This document shows positions 55,394-64,000 of a stretch of 64,000 nucleotides of DNA, piece after piece. The stretch comes from Favolaschia claudopus. Lineage: Eukaryota > Basidiomycota > Agaricomycetes > Agaricales > Mycenaceae. Numbering within the stretch: the first letter of the stretch is position 1; each line of letters opens with the position of its first letter. The position numbers and the translations under genes were made by a program. The stretch lies in assembly GCA_037176885.1 (NCBI GenBank), contig JAWWNJ010000021.1:2108001-2172000 (forward strand), read 5' to 3'. A model generated the notes under the pieces. It was not told the origin of the DNA, ran no database searches, and worked only from the letters and a program-made list of their open reading frames with translations.

Positions 55394-55792
55394 TACTCAG
55401 TGAAACAATCACCGGTGCTATGTTTACCTCTACGGGGCTCGATTCGACACTTGTTCTGGTTAAAAAATAGCAGAAGTTGCAGTTGACAGTTTGGAGGACT
55501 CGTAATTACATCCAGCAATTTATTCCGACCTCTGTTGGCCCTGGAAATGATGAAAACTTCTGTAATTTCAGGTATGTGCACTCTTTGTTTGATTTCCTTG
55601 CTCCCTGTAATTCCTGGTGGCTTACAGAATCATTCTTACAGAATGTATCTTAGCTTCACTGAGTGCAATTCAACTGTTGCGGCCTTCAGTGTGCGATCAC
55701 ATCAAGTCTTCAAGCGTGTAAACCTAACAAGTATCAACAATATCTCCTAACATTCATCCACTCAGACTGTACCTCAAACACGACTCTGGGCG

Positions 55793-57434
55793 ATGCCGAA
55801 GACTCCTAAAAAACCGACTTCAAAACCCAAGACACCGTATACGATCACGAAGGGTCACAAACGCCGTCTTCTTGCTCAATCCGGAAAGGGGACAAAGCGG
55901 AGGGAAAAGGGAAGGAAAAGAAGGGAAAAAACAAGTAAACAGACGAGGATTCGGGCTCGGAGGGCAGCGATGAAGAGAGTGAGTTTGAGGAGGATGTAGA
56001 TCAGATAGCCCCAGACACTCCAGAGTTCCACTCGAAGCCAGATGGCGAGTCTTCATTTAAATTCGATGATCCTGCGTATAGACGCGCTTTCGACGCCGAG
56101 TGTGCACTCGCCGGAGATAGTCTTCCTTTACCTGGTATACAAGATCTATGGCCAGGGTCGTAAAATCGGCACAGCAGATACGATTCACGCTGCATTCAAG
56201 CTAATGTGGAAGATGCGGTGAGTCTTGCCTCTCCGTTTGTTTCCTGCAGTCGTTTGAGCACAGATTCAGCGACGGAGACAAATATCGAGGCAAATGGCAC
56301 TTCAATCCAACAACCGTCGCTTGGGTGGGTAATCCCATCGACTCTGCGAAGGTCCAAGATACAATGGTGGCCATCAAAAACAAATGCGGAATGGATGGCG
56401 GTGACCGCAAGCACTCCCTCGCCATGTCTGAGGAATTTATGTCCCGGATGTTCGCTTGGTCGGATGAAACAAGCACAGTAGAGGAGAAAAACCTGAAAAC
56501 GAAGCATTTGGTGTTCAAATGTTTTGCGTCGACTTCGTGGATTATTTGGTCGCGGTACCATATTCCAATCCAATTTGCCGCACCTGTTTTCAATAACAAT
56601 CATATAGCTGCTTCGAGCTCATCAAGCTACAACGCAAACATCTCACGTTCGGATTGGAAGACTCCAAAGCATTTAACACACCATATTTCGAGTTACAACT
56701 GACGAATCGGAAGGGATGGCAGAAACGCGTCAATAAAACTAACAAGGAAGCTGATCTTCGAAGTATACCCTGCTCATTTGGCTCGATCTGGCTTTTACTG
56801 AACGCGAACCGGTGGGAAGTTCAAAATCTGTGCACAACCCGACCTACCCGCGTGTGATTCCTTCACCTGGATGACGCGTTGGGTTAAATATTTGGAGGAA
56901 GACATTTACAAATGTCCCCTTAATCCCGACGACTACATTTTCCCCGCCACCGGCGCAAACGGGATCGTGCAAACAGGCGAGCACATATCCTATGATGATG
57001 TTCAAAAGTGGATCACAGAGTTTGCTACCGGCGCCGATTTACCGCGCGCCAATGGAACATTCTCTACGCACTGTTTCCGTCGAGGTGTATAACTAGCGAG
57101 GAACGAGCTGCAAGTTATAGCGTCTGTCGAGAGAGACTAGTCGAGGTGGCGCTCAATACAGATTTATGTTTGCACCGGTTGGTCGACCTTTGCTGCAGCG
57201 CCAGCCGCACTTGTCCCCGAATGCCTCAAGAACTTGACAGACATGGAGAAGATGCTGATTGCGCGGATCAAGCCCGTGATGCAGGTCCGCTGGACCCACT
57301 GTATAGAGCGTCTGTCTACGAGAGACTACAAGAAGTTGTATTCTCACGTCTGTGAAACAGTCGTGAGGAAAGGAACTTTTAGGAAGCCCAAATTCTTCCC
57401 AGATAGTCGTCGAAGAAGGGAAAGAAGACATTGA
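55793..57434 (+). pseudogene. Crypton-like tyrosine recombinase pseudogene
   Basis: The pieces in order are: a Lys-rich N-terminus (MPKTPKKPTSKPKTPYTITK, 55793); after a frameshift, an acidic block (EDSGSEGSDEESEFEED, about 55946); KIGTADTIHAAFKLMWKM (about 56166); DGDKYRGKWHFNPTTVAW (about 56270); FELIKLQRKHLTFGLEDS (about 56610); FTWMTRWVKYLEEDIYKC (about 56865); and the catalytic motif STHCFRRG, which a 60-bp GT...AG intron joins to GAQYRFMFAPVG. The HxxR box is characteristic of tyrosine recombinases. The final W/H and tyrosine boxes are missing, with unrelated sequence after FAPVGR. Several frameshifts and the lost C-terminus argue for a dead element. Confidence 0.75.
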
Positions 57435-57464
57435 CGTGGCAGCACCGGCGCATCTGCCAAAGTT

Positions 57465-57642
57465 GTGTTCATATCACCAGCCATCACCTGGGATCAAGCG
57501 GACTGTCTCTGGATCAAGCGGAAATCCCTCGCATCACTCGGAGTCACAATATATCACGCATTTATTGATTACATCAAAACGCTCTCGAGCACAGCTTATT
57601 GCTTTTCGGTGACGGCTCTGATAAAAGGGGGAGCAAGCTCCC
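57465..57642 (-). repeat. Iteron and palindrome block
   Basis: On the minus strand, units TCCGAGTGATGCGAGGGA, TTCCGCTTGATCCAG and TCCGCTTGATCC are like those at 16128-16210. A trimmed palindrome (GGGGGAGCAAGCTCCC, 57627-57642), preceded by GATAAAA, lies about 100 bp away, as in the 16-kb locus. Confidence 0.55.
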
Positions 57643-58270
57643 AAGTATAAGCAGAATTCACGTCGCATATACTGTACCATTTCGGTCAATTCACCCGGCC
57701 CGTGACCTGTGACACCTTGAAACGAAATTTGAGGTTCGTCTTTGGGCTGAATCGAGCGTGACGCCTCGAAATATTCGTCAATGGCGCTGAAACTGGGTCA
57801 ACCTCTTTTCAGAGCAATTTGAACAATTTGTGGCTTGAGAATTGCTACTCGGATGAATGCGGTTGATTTTGCAAGATTTTGATCTGAAAAGACCGAAAAA
57901 TGGCTGGAATTTGCGGTCATTTGAGCCAGTCAGAGACCAAACACAAGAAACTTGGGAAAAAGCGCTGGAGATGTTTGTTTTGGGGGCTCAATAAGGTGTG
58001 TGGGCGAAAAATCGAATTTTAGAGCCTATTTTCCCGACTTTCGGTCACATTCGTCAATCCCTCCGGTGACCTGTCACAGGCGCAAAAATATTCGTCAATC
58101 CAAGTGCCTGTGACGCGTGACAAGCGAATTGATCGAAATAGTACAGTACTATCTCCCTCAAAAATTGCGTTCTTTCCGCATTTCTTTAGGAAATGCTCAT
58201 CATAATACCTGAAACTAGCTTTCTGTCTCCTCAGATCTTTGATAACAAGACGACGTGCTGCAGGAAAAGG
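57643..58270. other. No gene recognised
   Basis: Contains repeated AAATATTCGTCAA and CCTGTGAC motifs. No domain in any frame. Confidence 0.4.
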
Positions 58271-58635
58271 TACAGTGGCGGCAAAATCTGATGTCACCCC
58301 CCAAAAAAGGAAATTTTCATCAAACCGCCTCTAATCTGCCCTTGCCATCGCCGTCCAGGGGCGACAAGGGCACAGATCCATTACACTGCCTGTGGAAGCA
58401 CGATTGAGAAAAATAGGTCCATTCATTGAGGAGAACTGGGCCAAAGATGGTTGGAAAGTCTTGCCCAAAAAGTGTCAATTTTCGAGGTATCCTAAGATGG
58501 AAAAAGGTGCATAAGTTTCAAATGTATGTTGAATGCACTCTGAAAGGTCCGACCACAGAAAAGAGAAGAAAACGGGTTAAATTCATGAGAATTTCCTTTT
58601 TTGGGGGTGACATCAGATATTTTGCCGCCACTGTA
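58271..58635. mobile_element. MITE-C, Tc1/mariner-type ends
   Basis: 365 bp with TA ends and long TIRs (TACAGTGGCGGCAAAATCTG then TGTCACCCCCCAAAAAAGG, with complement). Non-coding. Confidence 0.82.
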
Positions 58636-58817
58636 GCGCGTTTGCATCACGTGGAGATCGAGCCTCTCGGCCGAGCTCTAAAATGCATTCAACTTAAGCC
58701 CAAAACGCCTCAGAAAATTTGAGAAAGAGCGCACAAAGATTGGGAGTACCTTAGAAGTAGAAATAGTATTAAAACCCGACAATGCAAGGGGGAAAACACA
58801 AACCGGCGATTCCCGGC

Positions 58818-59097
58818 TTAATACAACCCCGCCATTCCCAGGGTGATGGCAAATCGGTCGCCAGACCGATTAAAGCCGATGGCCCCGGCCAGTAAAACCC
58901 TCGGCAATCTGAGGCTATTTCCGGCGAATTAAAGCCCTCGAAATGACCGATTTTTCCTTAATACAACCCCGCCATTCCCAGGGTGATGGCAAATCGGTCG
59001 CCAGACCGATTAAAGCCGATGGCCCCGGCCAGTAAAACCCTCGGCAATCTGAGGCTATTTCCGGCGAATTAAAGCCCTCGAAATGACCGATTTTTCC
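58818..59097. repeat. Tandem satellite, two copies of a 140-bp unit
   Basis: Two identical 140-bp units, each with CCCCGCCATTCCCAGGGTGA and ending GAAATGACCGATTTTTCC. Clearly related to the 143-bp array at 415-843. Confidence 0.85.
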
Positions 59098-61231
59098 ACG
59101 AATCAGTCACCGGCAACAGCAACCGACGGGATCTGTGCCAGCTCAATCATCTCACTGGTGCCGCTCACCGTCCCGCCCTGCCCTTCCCGCCTCATTCGCG
59201 CCGGCACCAAGGGGAAGTTATTTGAGGTGCGAATTTCTCGGAGCAGTAAAGGTTATATCCAAAACCAGTTTGGCAAAGCACGAACGCGCACAACAAAGAT
59301 ATGGGCGCGATTGGTGAGCTCGCTGTAGGCACCGATGAGCGGTCACAGGCGGCTGAGCATTCGGGTTGTTGGTAGCTTGGTTACGGGAATGTTGTAAGTG
59401 GTACATAATGCATCAAATTTATCTCCGAGCTCGGTCTCGGGCTCGAGCTCGGACGCCGGAGTAACTCTAAGGGTTTTAGAGCGCCCTAATTTTACATGTC
59501 GCAGTAAATCACAAAATGTCAAAACTGATCACGTAGTTGATGGCCTGGACTTGGTCTGGACTCCGATCTCGACACCTCTCGACTCTCGGTCCGGGATCCG
59601 GTGATTTACGTTACCTACTGAGGATTCCTTGCTTCTCTCCAATTTCCATAGTCTCGCTACTCAGACTTTCTGCCGAGTCGATGAGAAGATAGTCGTTCTC
59701 AAGGATCTTTAGAAAGTCTGGGCGCTGATGCGGGGTAGTCAGTGAAGCGTCCGTGGGAATGATGCTGGCGATGCAGAGACTGATGGCCGCAAGTTGGACA
59801 ATTTTCGCATGTAGATTGGGTCCCCAAACCAGTGTATAATCTGTATGTGAATACTTGAGGACACCAATTATGCATGAAAATCAGTATCTCGACTGAGTTC
59901 TGTGTGTCTAGGTTGAAAACGTCTGCGGCCATCAGCATTCGGCATGGTTGAAATCACTCCCACGGACGCTTCACTGACCTACCCCCCAACAGATCCTAGA
60001 CTACAATTTCCAAACCAATTTCCCGCTGTTTCTCTCCTCTTGACATTTGTCTCCCTCAAACCACCTCCGAGTCTGCGACATTCTGCTATCTGCTACACGC
60101 AACTTCAGCTTGGAAGCTTCGCCACTCTGCTCCGATATCAACTGCTGGGTATCTGAAACTTCTGGTGTCACAGGCTTGGCTCAGCATCATCTGTAAAGTG
60201 CAAGTACAGCTCGTTATTCAAGAGTCGGCGGTCACTACCACCATATCAATTGAGGGTCCGTCAAACCGTCCATCTTGCTTTAAAGACCATTTTACTTTGT
60301 TTCTTTCAAATCACGTCTGCACTCTATTAAACGAGTATGTAAATCTCTGTGTACACGGTGTCAATGAAAACAGGTTCTTCTGATTTGAAAATTAAAGGAG
60401 GTAGCGGCCCCATGCGAGCTGGTCAATGCGCGGAGCTCCGAGTGCGTTGACCGAGCGAGCTTTGGGGCCGCCTTTTTTTGTGCTGCCAACATTTAATTGT
60501 GTCGAACGAACTGCATTAGGCACTGCCGCAGGACATCTTCTCCACGGCTCGGTTGTCCTGCGGAGAATAAGGTGTGCAATGAATTGTTTTCTGTTCACCA
60601 TGCTCACAACTTGACAGATATATCATCTCGAAACCCAATGTACACTGATCACGCCCGTCCTTCCGTCCGCCGCTTCTACACCATCCAAGCGGGGTCGCAA
60701 CACACTTTTTGGCGCTGTGTTCAGCAACTCGTCTTCATTCAAGAAGCCACGGGTGTAAATTCTCGGCAATAAATTTCTTTTCTTCGCATTTACCATTAGT
60801 CAGTATTATCCACTGATCACTTCCACATCATTTGCCAGTCGTGGCTCTATATACATTTCTTCATTTAATTCTGATGCAATGGTTATCTGTGCGCATCCGT
60901 TGAATGGCCTCTTGGCTAGACCGCCAGATCATCGTGAAACAACTTCCAGGTTATTAGGTTTGAATGATCAAGGTGACTTCAACTACTTCAATACATCATC
61001 GAAGGAGGACAGTAAATACATTGAAGAGTTCATGGAAGTTCCAAAAATTATTCTAGACAAATTGAAATTTGAAATGTCGCCGGCCAACGTTGAATAAATG
61101 CCAAGTAATCAGCTGTTCATCGTCGGGTAGCGGGCCGTGCCACTCGTTGGCCCTACCGCTTTATGATTTAGCTCTGGGTAGTCGCGCAGCTCCTCTTCAA
61201 CTTACGGTATATGTGATTATGAGATTGCTTT
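59098..61231. other. No confident gene
   Basis: GTCAGTGAAGCGTCCGTGGG at about 59739 recurs inverted at about 59958, a pair of inverted repeats. An ATG at 60879 opens a 72-codon frame (GLNDQGDFNYFNTSSKEDSK) that looks exon-like but has no known domain. 60410-60480 holds a short inverted repeat. Nothing else is supported. Confidence 0.4.
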
Positions 61232-62274
61232 ATTGCCGTTTGCAGAAAAGTTGGCACGCGTGACTTTTCGTCACATTTTGCGCATTTAGCGGCCACAACT
61301 TCGGCGGCTCATTCCTCAACAACCACTGGACCAATCTACCTAATTTCTATATGGGCGTGCTCTTCTCATCCACCGCTACCACGCCCCACTATTCTTTCGC
61401 TCTACTTTGACCTAGAACAAATTCGACTTTTGGCTGCCCAAAAAACCCTTCGGCGGCTCATAACTTCGTATTTACGGCGCGTAGACCTGTGATTTTTCAA
61501 TATGTTGTTCCTCTATGTATGCGGTAGGCAGCCCCGAACTCAATATATCCCCATTCCAGAGCATGAATCAGAAATTGTCAATCTGTAATTCTGTTGCCGA
61601 CTTGTTTCTCCTCTTCGTCTTTCCTCTGCAATGGCCAGGGGCAAATTTCTCTCTGGAGACTTCTAGGGGAGCATTCTCAACATGACCCTGACCCTCAATG
61701 TTCTTCAAATTTGCCGTTATACTGGTTGCAAGACGCGGACTGTTCAACGTGTACTACAAGGTTACTGCTGGAAATGTGCTCGCTTTCAGCGTCAGTTTCT
61801 TGTCCTGATTAATCTTGGACCCCACCTTTGGGTGGACAGCAAAGAACGTGAGGAGTAGTGCTTGAATTGGATCGAAACAAATAATCTTGGAAATTGATGG
61901 GTAGCGACAAATGTATGAACCTGCACTACTTGATATATAGTCATGTCGCCCATGGGGCTGCCTTCCCTATACACAAAAGAGCAACATATAAAAAATCTGT
62001 AGCTCTAAGCGCCGTAAATACGAAGTTGTGAGCCGCCGAAGGGTTTTTTGGGCAGCCAAAAGTCGAATTTGTTCTAGGTCAAAGTAGAGCGAAAGAATAG
62101 CGGGGCTTAATAGCGGTGGACGAGACGAACACGCCCATATAGAAATTAGGTAGATTGGTCCAGTGGTTGTTGAGGAATGAGCCGCCGAAGTTGTTGTGGC
62201 CGCTAAATGCGCAAAATGTGACGAAAAGTCACGCGTGCAACTTTTCTGCAAACAGCTGCAAACAGCAATAACAA
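61232..62274. repeat. Long inverted repeat, ~300-bp arms around a 440-bp spacer
   Basis: 61232-61525 and 61968-62274 are reverse complements at roughly 90 percent by eye (e.g. CGTGACTTTTCGTCACATTT, TTTGACCTAGAACAAATTCG). Both arms can be read without stops in the same frame (GPIYLISIWACSS, LSLYFDLEQIRLLAAQKTLR), and one gap between them is 3 bp. It is either a foldback/long-TIR element or an inverted duplication. A transcript would form a long hairpin. Confidence 0.75.
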
Positions 62275-62276
62275 CA

Positions 62277-63135
62277 CACTGTGGTCGCAGAACCCCATGA
62301 ATTTCCCATAGCCGGACCATGAATTCCACAATTCACGGGTTTATCTAGTGAATTCAGATTCATGGGGTTGTGACTTCACGTACCCGATTCACATAATTAG
62401 AGTCCGCAATATGAAGTGCGTGAATTTCACTCGAAAATCGAATGAATGCATATGTGTGAAAACTGCTCAGAAAGTTCATTCCTTGCTTCCTGGCAACTCT
62501 TGGAAATTCACCCGTGAAATTCATGGAGTTCAAGTTGCCTCGAACACGGTACATGGTTCTGGTCACCAGTACTGGTTGTGTTCCTAATACAGTAATATAG
62601 TCGATTTACATATACAGTGGCGGCGGGATCTGATGCCACCCCTAAAAAATAGAACAGCCTATTTCTGGAACTTTTGATGCAAATGGAGGCGATTGGGTCA
62701 CATCAATTTTTTGGGGGTGGCATCAGATGGCGCCGCCACTGTACATACTAACTTAGTAATCGTTAGTAAAGACTTGTTGTACTTGTTCAGTAAGTACTTC
62801 CGTGCAAAAGAGATAAGACTAATACTTCTATGTTGACACTGGTCAAAGCGAGGGGTACGTAGTAGATTTTTCATGCAGTTTTCACGTATTTTTCAAGTGA
62901 CTTTCGGGAGTATTGGAAAAGAATCCAACACAGTGAAAGAGTTTTCATTGGAATATGAGTCCCAAACCATGTGAATTAACACCATGGAATGTCCCACTCA
63001 CATAGTTGGACCCAGTGAAAATATCTCCGTGAAATTCACAACTCCATAGTGGAATTCACAGAGTTTTCCGGTGAATTTCCCATTGAAACCTTGTGAACCA
63101 ACTATGGGAAAGTCAGGGGGTTATGCGACCACAGT
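62277..63135. mobile_element. TIR element, 859 bp, with MITE-D nested inside
   Basis: The ends are inverted copies: CACTGTGGTCGCAGAACCCC on the left, and CACTGTGGTCGCATAACCCC when the right end is complemented, both continuing to TTTCCCATAG. The interior is rich in GTGAATT/AATTCAC motifs. It abuts the long inverted repeat. No clear target duplication and no coding sequence. Confidence 0.75.
62613..62743. mobile_element. MITE-D, Tc1/mariner-type ends
   Basis: 131 bp with TA ends: TACAGTGGCGGCGGGATCTG to GATGGCGCCGCCACTGTA. Half of a related copy is at 8950-9004. Confidence 0.82.
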
Positions 63136-63188
63136 GAACAGAGGCTCTCCTTCGTTATTTCAGTACAAGGTAGGTGTATTCTACACAG

Positions 63189-63386
63189 TAGAGACTTGGC
63201 GGTAGCCACCGGTGGCTTTCGGTGACCAGTTTTTCTCGAGACCAAATGACAGCGTGTGGCTGTATTAGCCACCATTTGTACGTCCTATTGAGGGGATGCC
63301 ATGGTGGCTACCTTGAACCGTAGGCCCAAAAACCATTGCACACGATGAGCCACCGAAAGCCACCGGTGGCTACCGCAAAGTCTCTA
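63189..63386. mobile_element. MITE with 36-bp TIRs and TA duplication
   Basis: TAGAGACTTGGCGGTAGCCA through GCCACCGGTGGC on the left, complementary on the right, ending AAGTCTCTA. About 198 bp, non-coding. Confidence 0.78.
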
Positions 63387-63669
63387 GTATTCCCACTATC
63401 CTTAGTGGGTTTTGGGGGGGTCGCCATCAGTAAATTCTAGGCCCGGAGGCGGGCCGGCGTCACAAAACTTCCTTTCTTTGACTTTTCCTCTCACGCTGTC
63501 AGCGTGACCGACGACGCGATCACATGGGCTGGCTTTTTCTTGACTCGTTCGTTGTGAGTCGTGACTAGTCTTCGCCTCCGTGAGCACTGAGCCTCCGTTT
63601 GCTCCTTGACTCAGTCTCTTCGGCCTGTTGACTCTTGTGGATGGAGTCATTTGTTTCTGACCTATAAGG

Positions 63670-64000
63670 ATGTCCAAGGTGACCCTCACCGCTTGCTTCC
63701 TTCCGCCGTCAGGCTACACGTATCCTCAAGCTGACTGTTACACATTGACACCATCGGAAGACCGACGTTTCACCCGCGGCTGCGCCTACATTACTCTATT
63801 CACCCCTTCCAAGAAGGGCATCCTCAGAAGTCGTCTCCTTGCAACCAAGACGCCTCCCAATGTCATTCCTCGACTGGTGGAAGGGATAATTGTCGTCGAC
63901 CCCATCTCGGGCATGATACAGATGCCGGGTAGCATTCCGTTTGTTCAACACGTTGAGGGTAGGCCCGAGGAAGTTGTCACCAATGCGTGTGCACACACCC
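63670..64000 (+). CDS. 5' part of an unrecognised gene, runs off the window
   Basis: The ATG at 63670 opens a frame that stays open for 110 codons to the edge (MSKVTLTACFLPPSGYTYPQ, later LVEGIIVVDPISGMIQMPGS). Composition is protein-like and the opposite-strand frame is poorer. No domain is recognised. An intron could occur within it. Confidence 0.5.
   Translation, partial: MSKVTLTACFLPPSGYTYPQADCYTLTPSEDRRFTRGCAYITLFTPSKKGILRSRLLATKTPPNVIPRLVEGIIVVDPISGMIQMPGSIPFVQHVEGRPEEVVTNACAHT

Noticed and set aside
55793..57434. Starship captain or intact Crypton gene
   Set aside because: Only the HxxR region is preserved. The last catalytic boxes are missing, and there are frameshifts and no cargo boundaries.

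Overview
The window looks like a transposon-crowded stretch of a basidiomycete genome, most likely an agaricomycete mushroom-type fungus. This is inferred from several things: spliceosomal introns of about 44-61 bp, a fungus-specific protein kinase of the kind abundant in Agaricomycetes, a chromodomain Ty3/gypsy element, Copia relics, a LINE ORF1 protein and a decayed Crypton-like tyrosine recombinase. There are no rRNA genes, CRISPR arrays or bacterial operons. Host-type genes are few and intron-broken.

Layout. 1-1300: a MITE, a 143-bp tandem satellite and shattered LTR pieces. 1294-2864: a LINE-type insertion encoding only ORF1, with a 13-bp target duplication and a poly(A) tail. 2900-5560: two multi-exon host-like genes, a kinase-like gene and a serine-rich unknown. 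5570-7680: LTR debris and the start of a MITE-built foldback. 7681-27142 and 27143-47799: a 19.5-kb segment present twice in direct tandem and almost identical. I found only 3 substitutions and a few small indels by eye. Each copy carries a WD40-like gene fragment, several MITEs and foldbacks, Copia relics, a forkhead-domain gene, a degenerate tRNA-Val-like sequence and a small two-exon gene. The main difference is a 198-bp solo LTR in copy 1, where copy 2 has a complete 1420-bp LTR-gag-LTR element. 49472-55393: an intact chromodomain Ty3/gypsy element with LTRs identical by eye. 55793-57434: a tyrosine recombinase pseudogene. 57465-63386: a series of MITEs, a second satellite array, a long inverted repeat and TIR elements. 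63670 to the end: the 5' end of an unrecognised gene.

How it works together. Most of the DNA is mobile. The gypsy element encodes everything for its own movement: Gag, then by a likely -1 frameshift protease, RT, RNase H, integrase and chromodomain. The LINE derivative, the gag-only LTR element and the MITEs lack enzymes and would need machinery supplied from elsewhere. The plausible host genes are the kinase, the forkhead protein, the two-exon 81-aa gene, the serine-rich gene and the truncated gene at the right edge. The tandem duplication doubles the dosage of the forkhead gene, the 81-aa gene and the WD40-like fragment.
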